DNA from: an uncultured Pseudomonadota bacterium
Lineage (GTDB): Bacteria > Pseudomonadota > Gammaproteobacteria > Methylococcales > Methylomonadaceae
Assembly: GCA_903867225.1 (NCBI GenBank)
Contig: CAIPQN010000082.1
Coordinates: forward strand, 1 to 58,164
Direction of reading: 5' to 3'
DNA length: 58,164 nt
Shown: positions 1-10,500 of the stretch, in pieces
Numbering within the stretch: the first letter of the stretch is position 1
How the letters are laid out: each line of letters opens with the position of its first letter
Translations under genes and position numbers: made by a program
The notes under the pieces: model-generated
Database searches by the model: none
What the model saw: the letters and a program-made list of their open reading frames with translations, nothing else
What the model was told of the DNA's origin: nothing

Positions 1-147
1 GTGGTGGTGCACCTTTATCCGTTCTGAAACAGTATATTGAACAACAGCAACGCCCTACTTAAATTTTAAAGCGGGGCTACGCCGATATTCCTTACATCCC
101 CGACCTGAAGAGACGGGGCTTTGCGGAATTTTTGGTAAAATATCGCG
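1..147 (+). mobile_element. Right end of an IS200/IS605/IS607-like element, with possible omega-RNA
   Basis: After the putative tnpB stop lies a structured stretch at about 70-117. It contains CCCCG, a short loop and CGGGG (93-113), and GCGGGG near 71 that can also pair with CCCC. Homology of the opposite-strand pflB gene begins at about 145, so the element boundary lies between about 118 and 147. In known TnpB systems the guide RNA overlaps the 3' end of tnpB and runs past the right end into flanking DNA. Here that flank is pflB. The exact boundary and any target duplication cannot be seen because the left end is outside the window. Confidence 0.5.
3..62 (+). CDS. C-terminal tail of a probable TnpB-type protein (partial)
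   Basis: Only the last 19 codons and a TAA stop are in the window; the tail ends in [13 protein letters not shown] infer a TnpB (IS200/IS605/IS607 accessory, RNA-guided nuclease family) because the stop is followed at once by a GC-rich hairpin typical of the right end of such elements, and because a pflB gene is broken off just beyond it. The fragment is too short for a domain call. It could be the end of another transposon protein. Confidence 0.45.
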   Translation, partial: GGAPLSVLKQYIEQQQRPT

Positions 148-1680
148 GTCATGCAATGCCATTTCAATGCGTTCGTAATGGTATTTATCGTGCATATAAT
201 GAATGGCGTTCAAGGCTTTAACGTAAGTGGTCGCCAACCAATCCATCATGCTATCGAATTTCGCAATCACTTCGTCGTAATCGAGATATTCCGACGTAAT
301 CGGCGTGAAACCGTGGGCGATTTTTACACCTGATTTTTCATCCACGCCGCCATTGATAGCGTAAAGCATCGTTTTTGCGAGATTGCAACGTGCGCCGAAA
401 AATTGCATTTGTTTTCCAACCCGCATCGCCGAAACGCAACACGCAATCGCATAATCGTCACCCCAATGTTCACGCATTAAATCGTCCGATTCATATTGAA
501 TCGCACTGGTTTCAATCGATACTTTTGAGCAAAATTCTTTGAAACCTTTTGGCATTTCAACTGACCACAAAACCGTTAAATTAGGTTCGGGAGCCGCGCC
601 CAAATTGTACAAAGTGTTTAAAAAACGAAAGCTGTTTTTGGTCACTAATGAACGACCGTCTTCACTCATGCCACCGATGGATTCTGTCACCCAGGTGGGA
701 TCGCCTGAAAATAATTGGTCATATTCGGGCGTGCGTAAAAAACGAACCATGCGAAGTTTAATAATTAAATCATCAATCAATTCTTGCGCGGCAGTTTCAT
801 TCAATCGACCTTCTTGAATGTCGCGTTCGATGTAAATATCCAAAAAGGATGAAATGCGCCCAATTGACATCGCTGCACCGTTTTGTTCTTTTATCGCAGC
901 CAAATAACCAAAATATGTCCATTGAATGGCTTCTTGCTCGGTTTTTGCAGATTGAGAAATATCAAAACCGTATTTCAACGCCATTTGTTTTAACTCAGCT
1001 AACGCTCTGATTTGTTCAGAAAGCTCTTCGCGTGTGCGTAAAATGGTTTCGCTAAATTCGCCTTCATCTAATTCAGATTTTTCGCGTTTTTTATCTTGAA
1101 TTAAAAAATCTACGCCATAAAGTGCAACACGGCGATAATCGCCAATAATCCGTCCACGACCGTAAGCATCAGGCAAACCCGTGATAATTCCTGATTTGCG
1201 ACATGCTAAAATGTCAGGACTGTAAACATCGAAAACGCCTTGATTATGGTCTTTGCGATAGAGACCAAAAGCGGTTTCAACGTTAGTATCGAGCTTGAAA
1301 CCATAGGCTTCTAAACCTGATTGCACCATTCGCAACCCACCATTTGGCACAATCGCACGTTTTAACGGCGCATCGGTTTGTAAGCCGACGATTAACTCCA
1401 AATTTTCATCAATGTAACCCGCATCGTGAGCAATGATAGACGTACCAATATCTGCCGAAACATCTAACACACCTTTGATTCGTTCTGCTGCGATTAACGC
1501 AGTCACTTTATCCCACAATTGCTGCGTGCGCGGAGTGCTTGAAACCAGAAAACTATCGTCGCCTGTGTAAGGCGTGTAATTCGTTTGGATAAAATCTCTT
1601 ACTGCCACACCATTTTGCCATTCATTCCCAACAAACCCGCGCCACGCATCTAAACTTATATCTGTTTCGTGTATTTTCAT
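55..1680 (-). pseudogene. pflB: Pyruvate formate-lyase, 3' end cut off by an insertion element
   Basis: The first ~513 residues match pyruvate formate-lyase (pyruvate + CoA to acetyl-CoA + formate). They include the block [18 protein letters not shown], the adjacent catalytic cysteines in [14 protein letters not shown] and the [19 protein letters not shown] block. The match stops after MALHDRDI; the last ~28 residues are read from the insertion element. The usual ~760-residue protein is therefore missing its C-terminal third, including the region that carries the essential glycyl radical. The product should be inactive unless the missing part was moved elsewhere. A 142-residue gene lies 27 bp upstream in the same orientation. 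Identity is certain; loss of function is inferred from the missing glycyl-radical domain. Confidence 0.9.
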
Positions 1681-1707
1681 GTGATTTTATTTTCAAAGTT
1701 TCGGATT

Positions 1708-2136
1708 TTAATTTAAATACATTTTCAAATCATAAATGGCTTCAAATCGGCTTTTTACTTCAGATAAAGAAGCATCTTTGACCAAAATAATATGTGCCGT
1801 TCTACCGTTTTCGTTAATAAATCCTAAATCTTCAGTTTCCAAACCTTGTAAGGAACGATTTATTATCGGAGCTTGAACATTGCCACAGCCACTCCAAACA
1901 ACTTCCGCGCTATTTTCATCACCATGCAAAACAACGTTTGAACACGAACCACAACCGCGTTCAATTGAAGAAACAAAATTGAAAGCCGCTTGACGCGATT
2001 CGACCGTATGCAAATTATTCGGAACAAAAACACACTGATGAATCGGCGCGGCATCTTGAAAGGCAAGTCCACCTGCATTAAATGGGCAAGTTCCCGTCAC
2101 AATCGTAATATTTTCTAGTTTTGTTTGTGCAGACAT
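1708..2136 (-). CDS. Hypothetical cysteine-containing protein upstream of pflB
   Basis: A 142-residue protein that I do not recognise. It has Cys-rich spots (TGTCPFNAGG near the N-terminus, RGCGSCSNVV in the middle and WSGCGNV) that could bind metal or form disulphides. There is no signal peptide or membrane segment. A good ribosome site (CAGGAG) stands 8 bases before the ATG. The gene ends 27 bp before pflB on the same strand, so the two were probably cotranscribed and a role in anaerobic pyruvate metabolism is possible. That link rests on position only. Confidence 0.65.
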   Translation of the reverse strand: MSAQTKLENITIVTGTCPFNAGGLAFQDAAPIHQCVFVPNNLHTVESRQAAFNFVSSIERGCGSCSNVVLHGDENSAEVVWSGCGNVQAPIINRSLQGLETEDLGFINENGRTAHIILVKDASLSEVKSRFEAIYDLKMYLN

Positions 2137-2215
2137 AATTGGAAACTCCTGTGCAAAATTGAGTTGAAAAATTTTACCAACCGTTACTGCTTTGGTGGGT
2201 TATCGTAACTAGATA

Positions 2216-2478
2216 ATGTTACAGTTGGATAACATCAGAATGCTTGGTCAATGGGTGGTGAATTTTAAAGTCCAATCGGTGCTTGGGCTGACGTTGTATG
2301 TTCAACAAGCATTGGTTGTCGCGATACTCATGTTTGTATTTTCGGTTTTATCTCGGTTTTATCGATGCTGGTAGGGATGTTTTTTTATATTTCAGAAGTT
2401 GCTATTGGCTTATCTTCAGAAAAAGAAGAAGAGCAACTGTATGAACTCATGGATGTTATGTCCGAATCGGGCGATTAA
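2216..2478 (+). pseudogene. Frameshifted DUF2721-like membrane protein remnant
   Basis: From ATG 2216 the frame reads a hydrophobic stretch (ALVVAILMFVFSVLS) and stops at 2374. From about 2353 the next frame continues with MLVGMFFYISEVAIGL and a charged tail ending in TAA 2478. The two halves join in frame if one copy of an 11-bp tandem duplication is removed, giving an 83-residue protein with a hydrophobic hairpin and an acidic tail. The joined segment resembles from memory the C-terminal membrane hairpin of DUF2721 proteins. That family call is tentative; the duplication and frame break are directly visible. The rest of the pflB-side/gap intergenic region holds nothing else I can support. 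Confidence 0.5.
2342..2363 (+). repeat. 11-bp tandem duplication breaking the reading frame
   Basis: TCGGTTTTATC occurs twice back to back (2342-2352 and 2353-2363). Removing one copy restores a continuous hydrophobic reading frame across the site, which points to a recent slippage or duplication that created the pseudogene. Confidence 0.75.
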
Positions 2479-2573
2479 AAACTATGTCATTTTTTGTGAT
2501 ACGCTTTTACAGTCGGTTTTGTTATAGTTACCCTACAGAATCGCTGTCTTTTTATTCTTTTTAGGAGGTTTTC

Positions 2574-3587
2574 ATGGTACAAAAAATTGCAATCAATGGT
2601 TATGGTCGAATTGGACGTTGTATTGTTCGAGCGATATATGAAACGAATCGCACCAATGAATTTAAAGTTGTCGCCATCAATGATTTAGGTGACGCAAAAA
2701 CGAATGCACATTTAACGAAATACGACACTGTTCACGGAAAATTCCCTTTTGATGTCATTGTTGACGGTGATTACATCGTTATCAATGGTGATCGAATTCG
2801 CGTATTAGCAGAACGTGATCCTTCTAAATTGCCGTGGAAAGAATTAGAAGTTGACGTGGTACACGAATGCACGGGTTTATTTGTTAGTAAAGCGAAAGCT
2901 CAAGCGCACATTGATGCGGGGGCAAAAAAAGTCATTATTTCTGCACCTGGTGGAACAGATGTTGATGCAACGATTGTTTTTGGTGTGAATCATCAAACTT
3001 TAAAAGCTAGCGATACTGTAATTTCAAACGCTTCTTGTACCACAAATTGTTTGGCTCCATTAGTCAAACCATTACTTGATACGATTGGTGTTGAACACGG
3101 TTTGATGACAACAATTCACTCTTATACAAACGATCAAGTTTTGACTGACGTATTCCACAAAGATTTACGTCGGGCGCGTTCAGCTACACAATCAATGATT
3201 CCAACTAAAACAGGTGCAGCTTCAGCAGTTGGTTTAGTGATTCCTGAAATGGTGGGTAAATTAGACGGTTTCGCGATGCGTGTTCCGACAATTAACGTTT
3301 CAGTTGTGGATTTATGTTTCCAAGCGTCACGCAATACGACTACAGAAGAAATTAACAGTATTTTAAAAACGGCTTCAGAAGGCGCGTTGAAAGGAATTTT
3401 GGCTTACAACGATGAGCCTTTAGTTTCTCATGATTTCAATCACAATCCTGCTTCATCAATTTTTGAATCGTCTTTAACGAAAGTGACAGGTGGTAATTTT
3501 GTGAAAGTGCTTTCGTGGTATGACAACGAATGGGGCTTTTCAAATCGAATGCTCGACACATCTTTAGCGTTAATGAACGCGAAATAA
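2574..3587 (+). CDS. gap: Glyceraldehyde-3-phosphate dehydrogenase, type I
   Basis: A cytosolic glycolytic enzyme that oxidises glyceraldehyde-3-phosphate with NAD(P)+ and phosphate. The 337 residues match the usual family length. The N-terminal Rossmann motif is INGYGRIGR, the catalytic cysteine lies in [12 protein letters not shown] (residues ~152-163), and the C-terminus has [14 protein letters not shown] strong ribosome site, AGGAGG, precedes the ATG. Pyruvate kinase follows after 25 bp, so the two lower-glycolysis genes are probably one transcript. The exact paralogue (glycolytic or gluconeogenic) cannot be told from sequence alone. Confidence 0.95.
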   Translation: MVQKIAINGYGRIGRCIVRAIYETNRTNEFKVVAINDLGDAKTNAHLTKYDTVHGKFPFDVIVDGDYIVINGDRIRVLAERDPSKLPWKELEVDVVHECTGLFVSKAKAQAHIDAGAKKVIISAPGGTDVDATIVFGVNHQTLKASDTVISNASCTTNCLAPLVKPLLDTIGVEHGLMTTIHSYTNDQVLTDVFHKDLRRARSATQSMIPTKTGAASAVGLVIPEMVGKLDGFAMRVPTINVSVVDLCFQASRNTTTEEINSILKTASEGALKGILAYNDEPLVSHDFNHNPASSIFESSLTKVTGGNFVKVLSWYDNEWGFSNRMLDTSLALMNAK

Positions 3588-3612
3588 TTTACTTCAAAAC
3601 AGGGTTTCCATA

Positions 3613-5058
3613 ATGAGACGCACTAAAATTTTAGCCACATTGGGACCTTCGACGGATAAAGAAGGTGTATTGAAAGCCTTGTTCAAAGCAGGTGTTGACG
3701 TTGTACGTTTGAACTTTTCACACGGTTCAGCAGAAGATCACATTGAACGCGCTAGACAGGTTCGTGAAATTAGTAAAAAAATGAATTGGCAAGTCGGTAT
3801 TCTTGCGGATTTGCAAGGTCCAAAAATTCGGATTGCACGTTTCAAAAATACCAAAGTCGTCTTAAATGAAGGGCAACGATTCGCGCTTGATTTGAATTTA
3901 GGTACAGACGATGGCGATCACGAACAAGTGGGTTTTATTTATGAACCACTTGCCGAAGAAGTTGTGGTTGGCAGCCGTTTGTTGCTCGACGACGGACGAA
4001 TTGTTTTAGACGTTTTAAATGTTGAAAACGGACGGATTAACTGTACCGTTGTAGTTGGTGGTGATTTGTCGAATAACAAAGGTATTAACTTGTTAGGCGG
4101 CGGATTGTCTGCGGCGGCATTAACCGAAAAAGACAAAGAAGACATTATTACGATTGGCAAAATTGATTGTGATTTTGTGGCGGTTTCATTTCCACGTTGT
4201 GCTGAAGATTTGCACGAAGCACGTCGCTTGCTTCAAGAAGTGGGTTGTCATGCGGGGATTGTCGCAAAAGTAGAACGTGCCGAAGCCGTTGCAAATGATG
4301 AAATTATGGACGAAATCATTTTAGCATCTGATGTTGTAATGGTGGCGCGAGGTGATTTAGGCGTTGAAATTGGTGATGCGAAATTACCAGCGATGCAGAA
4401 AAAATTGATTAAACGCGCAAGAACGCTTGATCGCGTTGTTATCACCGCGACACAAATGATGGAATCAATGATTGAAAATGCGATTCCAACAAGAGCTGAA
4501 GTTTTTGACGTAGCTAATGCCGTTTATGACGGTACAGATGCAATTATGTTGTCAGCTGAAACGGCTTCGGGTAAATATCCGATTAAAGCCGTTGAAGCGA
4601 TGAATCGCATTTGTTTAGAAGCTGAAAAACTTGATATTGTCCGTGTATCGCATCATCGGGTAGACCGCGAATTTAAACGCGACGAAGAAGCGATTGCGAT
4701 GGCGGCGATGTACATGGCGAATCATACCAATGTAAAAGGAATTGCCGCATTGACTGAATCAGGTACAACACCTTTATTGATGTCGCGCATTAGTTCTGGA
4801 ATGCCCATTTTTGCGTTAAGTTGTCAGCCAAAAACATTAGGCAAAGTCACGTTATATCGTGGCGTGATTCCGATTTATTTTTCGCATGAATCTCAAACTC
4901 ACGTTGAAGTGAATCGTGATATTATCGCGCAATTGCGGGCTTACGGAATGACTGAAACAGGCGACAAGATTATTATCACAAAAGGTGATTTAGCTGGCGC
5001 GAAAGGCAGTACAAATGATTTAAAAGTCGTTACTGTCGGTCACGAATTAACGCCTTAA
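3613..5058 (+). CDS. pyk: Pyruvate kinase
   Basis: Converts phosphoenolpyruvate and ADP to pyruvate and ATP. At 481 residues it is full length. Visible hallmarks are the N-terminal RRTKILATLGPS, the substrate-lid region LADLQGPKIRIARF, the active-site strand VMVARGDLGVEIG, and the ATQMMESMIENAIPTRAEVFD signature. The C-terminal allosteric domain is present (TESGTTPLLMSRISSGMPIFAL). It sits 25 bp behind gap and 35 bp before an Hpt-domain gene in the same direction. Confidence 0.96.
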   Translation: MRRTKILATLGPSTDKEGVLKALFKAGVDVVRLNFSHGSAEDHIERARQVREISKKMNWQVGILADLQGPKIRIARFKNTKVVLNEGQRFALDLNLGTDDGDHEQVGFIYEPLAEEVVVGSRLLLDDGRIVLDVLNVENGRINCTVVVGGDLSNNKGINLLGGGLSAAALTEKDKEDIITIGKIDCDFVAVSFPRCAEDLHEARRLLQEVGCHAGIVAKVERAEAVANDEIMDEIILASDVVMVARGDLGVEIGDAKLPAMQKKLIKRARTLDRVVITATQMMESMIENAIPTRAEVFDVANAVYDGTDAIMLSAETASGKYPIKAVEAMNRICLEAEKLDIVRVSHHRVDREFKRDEEAIAMAAMYMANHTNVKGIAALTESGTTPLLMSRISSGMPIFALSCQPKTLGKVTLYRGVIPIYFSHESQTHVEVNRDIIAQLRAYGMTETGDKIIITKGDLAGAKGSTNDLKVVTVGHELTP

Positions 5059-5093
5059 AATAAAAAAGTACCAATAAAAAAGGATAAGTGCTT

Positions 5094-5837
5094 ATGAGTG
5101 AGTTTGATACATTATTAAAACAATTACGCGATGAGTTTATTGCGGAATTTCCAGAGCGTTGTGATGGTTTGGAAGAGAGTGTTTTAGCATTTGAACAGGG
5201 TCGTGAAGGGTCATTTGATGATTTATACCGCCGAGTTCATAGTTTAAAAGGTTCAGGCAGTCAATTTGGCTTCTCGTTGGTGACATCGATTTGTCACCAG
5301 TTTGAAAGTTTTTTGAGTAGCGGTAGTTTTACAATAGAACAATTAAGTTTGAGCTATGCGTTAAGTTATGTCGATTTGCTCAAACGAATGGTTGAATTTG
5401 TGGGTCAAGAAGGCGTTTCAACGCACGAAATTGAACATGAATTGGACGATTTGAGAAAATCGAGTATGCCAGGACGTGCAACGGTGTTGTTAATTGAGCC
5501 ATCACCATCACGCCGTAAATTATGCCAAGGCGTTTTAGCTCCACTTGGTGTACGAATTGTGGTGCAAGACCGTGGATTAGCAGCATTAGAACAAATGTTG
5601 CATGAACCATTTGATTTGCTTGTGGCAGCCCGCGAATTGCCTGATTTAAATACGGTAGCGATTGTAGCGGCATTGCGTGAATCGAATTGTCGTAATAAAA
5701 ACGTACCCGTTATTTTGGTCAGTAGTAATTCGACACCTATTTCAGAGCATTTAGCCATTAACGCAGTGCTAGCGCGTGACGCACAATTTATTCCTAATTT
5801 GGCGAAAATCGCGAGTGAAATTCTCAAGCACAAATAA
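5094..5837 (+). CDS. Hpt domain fused to a degenerate receiver domain
   Basis: The N-terminal ~110 residues form a histidine-phosphotransfer domain with the phosphorylatable His in RRVHSLKGSGSQFGF. Residues ~125-245 have a receiver-like fold (VLLIEPSPSRRKLCQ, then FDLLVAARELPDL, then VPVILVSSNS). The strand-3 position that normally carries the phospho-accepting Asp is Ala/Arg here (LVAARELPD), so this looks like a pseudo-receiver that cannot be phosphorylated. I chose ATG 5094 because AGGA lies 9 bases before it; a GTG 6 bases upstream is the alternative. It follows pyk and is closed by a strong terminator. No kinase partner is nearby. Confidence 0.8.
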   Translation: MSEFDTLLKQLRDEFIAEFPERCDGLEESVLAFEQGREGSFDDLYRRVHSLKGSGSQFGFSLVTSICHQFESFLSSGSFTIEQLSLSYALSYVDLLKRMVEFVGQEGVSTHEIEHELDDLRKSSMPGRATVLLIEPSPSRRKLCQGVLAPLGVRIVVQDRGLAALEQMLHEPFDLLVAARELPDLNTVAIVAALRESNCRNKNVPVILVSSNSTPISEHLAINAVLARDAQFIPNLAKIASEILKHK

Positions 5838-5850
5838 GTAAAAAATAGGT

Positions 5851-5888
5851 TTAAGGTAAAAAGTGCAATGCTTTTTACCTTAAATTTT
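5851..5888 (+). terminator. Intrinsic terminator after the gap-pyk-Hpt unit
   Basis: A perfect 13-bp stem, TTAAGGTAAAAAG / CTTTTTACCTTAA, with a 7-base loop, followed by ATTTTTC. Confidence 0.85.
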
Positions 5889-5915
5889 TCAACACTCCTC
5901 CAGCTTTAAACTCTC

Positions 5916-7298
5916 ATGAACATCAATTCTCAAAAACTTTCTAGCGCACGATTCGCGCAAGCTACCGACGCATTTGTTGAAATTTTTACGGCTTCTGTTG
6001 ATTTCGATAAACGCATGGCAAATCAAGATATTCAAGGTTCACTCGCTCACGCAAAAATGCTTTGCGAAGTTGGTGTTTTAACCGAAGAAGAACGCGATTT
6101 AATTATTCGCGGTTTGACGCAAATTCACGGCGAAATTGAACGCGGTGAATTTGAATGGTCGATTCAACAAGAAGATGTTCACATGAATATCGAAGCACGT
6201 TTGACGCATTTAATCGGCATCGCGGGTAAAAAACTGCATACGGGACGTTCTCGAAATGACCAAGTTGCGACAGATATTCGGCTGTATTTGCGCGATGAAA
6301 TTGGTGCGATTGGCGTTGAATTGAAACGTTTGCAAACCGCGATTTTAGATTTAGCTGATAAACACACCGAAACCATCATGCCAGGTTTTACGCATTTGCA
6401 AGTCGCGCAACCGATTGTTTTCGGGCATCATTTAATGGCGTGGTTTGAAATGTTAGCGCGTGATGCGGAACGCTTACAAGATTGTGCAAGACGTTTGAAT
6501 GTTTCACCACTCGGTGCGGCGGCGTTGGCTGGAACAAGCTATCCGATCGACCGCCATTTGAGTGCGGAATTATTAGGTTTTTCACGTCCAAGCGCGAATT
6601 CGCTCGATTCGGTGAGTGACCGTGATTTTGCGATTGAATTTACGGCAACAGCCAGTATTTTAATGATGCACTTGTCGCGTTTTTCGGAAGAATTGATTTT
6701 GTGGGCTTCGGCGCAATTTGATTTTGTTGATATTCCCGATGCGTTCTGTACGGGTTCGTCGATTATGCCGCAAAAGAAAAATCCAGATGTACCTGAATTG
6801 GTGCGCGGAAAATCAGGACGAGTGACAGGGCATTTAGTCGCGTTATTGATGTTGATGAAAAGTCAGCCGCTTGCGTATAACAAAGACAATCAAGAAGACA
6901 AAGAACCGCTTTTTGATACCGTTGATACGTTGTTAAATTGCTTGCGTGCTTACGCCGATATGGTGCCGCATTTAACTGCGAAAAAAGAAAATATGTACCG
7001 CGCCGCAAAACAAGGTTTTGCGACGGCAACCGATTTGGCTGATTATTTGGTTCGCAAAGGGTTAGCGTTCCGTGACGCGCATGAAATTGTTGGTTTGGCG
7101 GTGCGTTTGGGTGTTGAAACAAAACGGGATTTGTCTGAAATTTCGTTGGCTGAATTACAAACCTTTTCGCCGTTAATTGGTGAAGAAGTGTTTGTGGTTT
7201 TATCGCTTGAAGGTTCGGTTGCAGCGCGTTCGCATATTGGTGGCACTGCACCTGAAACGGTCAAAACTGCGATTTCGACAGCACGTCAAAATTTGTAA
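5916..7298 (+). CDS. argH: Argininosuccinate lyase
   Basis: The last step of arginine synthesis: argininosuccinate to arginine and fumarate. The 460 residues are typical. Visible landmarks are [15 protein letters not shown], the catalytic histidine in [12 protein letters not shown] and the fumarase/aspartase-superfamily signature [12 protein letters not shown] (residues ~283-294) with its catalytic Ser. It stands alone between a terminator and an inverted-repeat element, so it is probably monocistronic. Confidence 0.96.
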   Translation: MNINSQKLSSARFAQATDAFVEIFTASVDFDKRMANQDIQGSLAHAKMLCEVGVLTEEERDLIIRGLTQIHGEIERGEFEWSIQQEDVHMNIEARLTHLIGIAGKKLHTGRSRNDQVATDIRLYLRDEIGAIGVELKRLQTAILDLADKHTETIMPGFTHLQVAQPIVFGHHLMAWFEMLARDAERLQDCARRLNVSPLGAAALAGTSYPIDRHLSAELLGFSRPSANSLDSVSDRDFAIEFTATASILMMHLSRFSEELILWASAQFDFVDIPDAFCTGSSIMPQKKNPDVPELVRGKSGRVTGHLVALLMLMKSQPLAYNKDNQEDKEPLFDTVDTLLNCLRAYADMVPHLTAKKENMYRAAKQGFATATDLADYLVRKGLAFRDAHEIVGLAVRLGVETKRDLSEISLAELQTFSPLIGEEVFVVLSLEGSVAARSHIGGTAPETVKTAISTARQNL

Positions 7299-7328
7299 AT
7301 TTGTGATTACAGCGTTTGGTTGACTGAG

Positions 7329-7483
7329 GGGCGTTGGTGCATAAATAAAAGCCTTTAGAATCAAATAATTGTATTTTTTAGTCACGTCAGAAATGGGTAA
7401 AAAGCGTTGATTTTTCCATAAAATCAGGATGCGTTAAAATTCACATATTGGTTTTAATTAAGTTTATTTATGCACCAACGCCC
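7329..7483. repeat. MITE-like element with 21-bp terminal inverted repeats
   Basis: The 21 bases from 7329 (beginning GGGCGTTGGTGCATAAAT) recur as an exact reverse complement at 7463-7483. The 155-bp unit has no reading frame of note and an AT-rich core. The end sequence has the look of IS5/IS903-type ends (G-rich tip, then TTG.TGCATAAAT), which makes a non-autonomous miniature transposable element the best guess. I see no clear target duplication. The alternative is a long-looped RNA structure between argH and dnaE. It fills most of the argH-dnaE gap. Confidence 0.6.
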
Positions 7484-7526
7484 ATAATCACTCGAAACCC
7501 GACATCATTTTTCGTTTCAGCTCCTA

Positions 7527-10500
7527 ATGCCAATGTCCCCCAAATTTATTCACCTTAGAGTTCACACTGAATACTCACTAATCGATGGTTTAGTGAAAAT
7601 CAAACCGTTAGTTAAAAAATTAACTGAATTACAAATGCCTGCGGTGGCAATTACTGACCACGTTAATTTGTTTGGTTTGGTGAAAATGTACAAAACCGCG
7701 ACTTCGCAAGGTATTAAGCCAATTGCGGGTTCGGACGTTCTCATTTTTAATTCCGACGAACCTGATAATCCGTATCGTTTAACGTTGCTCGCGCAAAATC
7801 ACAAAGGTTACGTCACACTAACTGAATTGGTTTCGCAAGCGTATCAGCACGGGCAATCAAAAGACGGCGTGCCGATGATTCGACGTGAATGGATTGAGCA
7901 AAATCACGAGGGGTTGATTGCATTATCAGGCGCAATGCAAGGCGATATTGGACGCGCGTTAGTGGCTGATAAAAAAGATGACGCATTACATTTTGCGATG
8001 TATTGGCAAAACTTATTTCCAAATCGATTTTATTTAGAACTCCAGCGCGTCGGAAAACTAAACGAAGAAAATTACATTGCCGCCGCGATTGATGTGGCGT
8101 TTGCGTTGAATTTGCCAGTGGTTGCTACAAACGACGTGCGCTTTTTAAAACAAACCGAATTTGCCGCACACGAAGTTCGTGTTTGTATCAACCAAGGGCG
8201 TGTTTTAGACGATGCACGTCGTCCAAAAGATTACACCGACCAACAATATCTGCGTAGCGCAGAAGAAATGCAGGCATTGTTTGCCGACATTCCCGAAGCC
8301 TTAGAAAATTCGGTTGAAATTGCTAAACGTTGCAGTCTAACGTTGGTATTAGGTAAAAATTATTTGCCTGATTTCCCCACGCCCGAAGGCATGACGATTA
8401 ACGATTTGATTATCGTTGAATCCGAAAAAGGCTTGCTTGAACGCTTGCAACATCACAAAGTTCCAGACGAAAACGCTTATCACGAACGCTTAAAAATTGA
8501 ACTCGATGTGATTACCCAAATGGGTTTTTCGGGTTATTTCATGATTGTTGCCGACTTCATTCAGTGGGCAAAAAATCATGGTATTCCCGTTGGACCTGGA
8601 CGGGGTTCGGGCGCAGGTTCGTTGGTTGCTTACGTTTTGAAAATTACCGATTTAGATCCGATTGAATTTGAATTGCTGTTCGAGAGATTTTTGAATCCTG
8701 AACGGGTGTCGATGCCTGATTTTGATATTGATTTCTGTATGGATCGGCGCGACGAAGTGATTGATTACGTTGCGGATCATTATGGACGCGACCAAGTTTC
8801 GCAGATTATTACTTACGGTTCGATGGCGGCAAAAGCCGTGATTCGTGACGTGGGGCGCGTTTTGAGTTTGGGTTATGGTTTTGTTGACCGATTAGCAAAA
8901 ATGATTCCGACCGAAGTCGGCATTACGCTATCGGACGCGCTGAAAAATAGCCCTGAAATGCAGCAAGCCTACAACACCGAAGAAGACGTAAAAACGTTGA
9001 TTGATATGGCGTTGATTTTGGAAGGCACGGCGCGAAACGCGGGGAAACACGCGGGTGGTGTCGTTATCGCGCCAACAAAATTAACCGATTTCACGCCGCT
9101 TTATTGTGACCACGAAGGCAATAATCTCGTTACGCAATTCGACAAAAGCGATGTGGAATCTGTCGGTTTGGTGAAATTCGACTTTTTGGGCTTGCGGACG
9201 CTGACGATTATTGATTGGGCGTTGCAAACCATTGACGTGCAAAATGCGAAAAAAGGGCTGCCGCCCGTCGATATTAGCCAAATTCCGCGTGACGATTTTG
9301 CGTCGTATGATTTGCTCAAAAAAGGTTTAACAACCGCCGTTTTTCAGCTCGAATCTCGCGGCATGAAAGAGTTAATCAAAAAACTTTTGCCCGACTGTTT
9401 CAACGACATCATTGCGTTGGTGGCGTTATTTCGTCCTGGACCTTTGGAATCTGGGATGGTTGATGATTACGTCAACGTCAAACATAAACGCAAACCAGCT
9501 GAATACGCGCACCCGATTCTTGAGCCAATTTTAGAACCAACCAACGGCGTTATTTTGTATCAAGAACAAGTTATGCAAATTGCGCGGGAATTGTCAGGGT
9601 ACACGCTGGGTGGCGCGGATATATTGAGGCGGGCTATGGGCAAGAAGGACAGTAAGGAAATGGCAAATCAACGTGCCGTTTTTGTCAGTGGCGCAGTTGT
9701 AAATGAAGTTACTGAAGAAACCGCTAATTACGTTTTTGACCTAGTAGACAAGTTCAGTGGATATGGATTTAACAAAACTATAGCAAAAAATACTCAGGTG
9801 CGTACAATCGTGGGTGATAAGAACATTGAAGATTGCCAAGCGGGCGACGTTGTTTTTAGCATGAATGCCGATGGTTCAGTGGTGCAATCAAACGTTGTTG
9901 CATTGCACGACCACGGCAGCGTTCCGTTATGGCTAGTGGAGTTTGATGATGACACACGAGAAAAATGTACCCTTGACCACAAGTGGCTTACCGACGAAGG
10001 ACAAATCCCGCTCTGGCAAATCCTACAAATGGGAAACCAAGTGTGGGGAAATCGTGCCGAGACTTCGGGACATTTCGATTCACCAAAAACAATGTCCAAC
10101 GTGCATGAGTCAAATTCGCACGGGTCCCAGTTCGGGCAAGGACATCGTAATGTACTGCGGCGAAATTGTAAAAACACACAAAAATCGCAAAGAACATTTT
10201 CAATCGTGCGAGGCATGTCACGTCAGACGGCGCGAAATTCGGGTGCAAACCTGCAAAAATTTAGTGCATACGGACGAAATGCGTCAAAGATATTCGGAAA
10301 CGGCGAAGAAGACATCGGCACGCTCCGATATTCAAGAGCAGCGTTCAGTACAATTAAAAAATTGGCGAGTGGAAAATACCGAAAAATTCGAGGAAATTCG
10401 CGCAAAAGCCTATGCGTCGCCCAAACTATCGAAAATGGAAATGTATTTAGAGCCGTATCTGATCGAAAAGGGTTTTACACGAAGTGTGCGGCTGAGTTGT

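Noticed and set aside
5405..5833. 142-codon minus-strand frame across the Hpt gene
   Set aside because: No start signal and no recognisable sequence; the plus-strand Hpt domain is clear.
6763..7251. 162-codon minus-strand frame inside argH
   Set aside because: Composition rich in Gln, Asn and Pro and fully within a well-conserved gene; a shadow.
9794..10248. Minus-strand open frames of 86-140 codons over the intein
   Set aside because: No ribosome site, no motif and cysteine/phenylalanine-rich composition; they mirror the nested nuclease gene.
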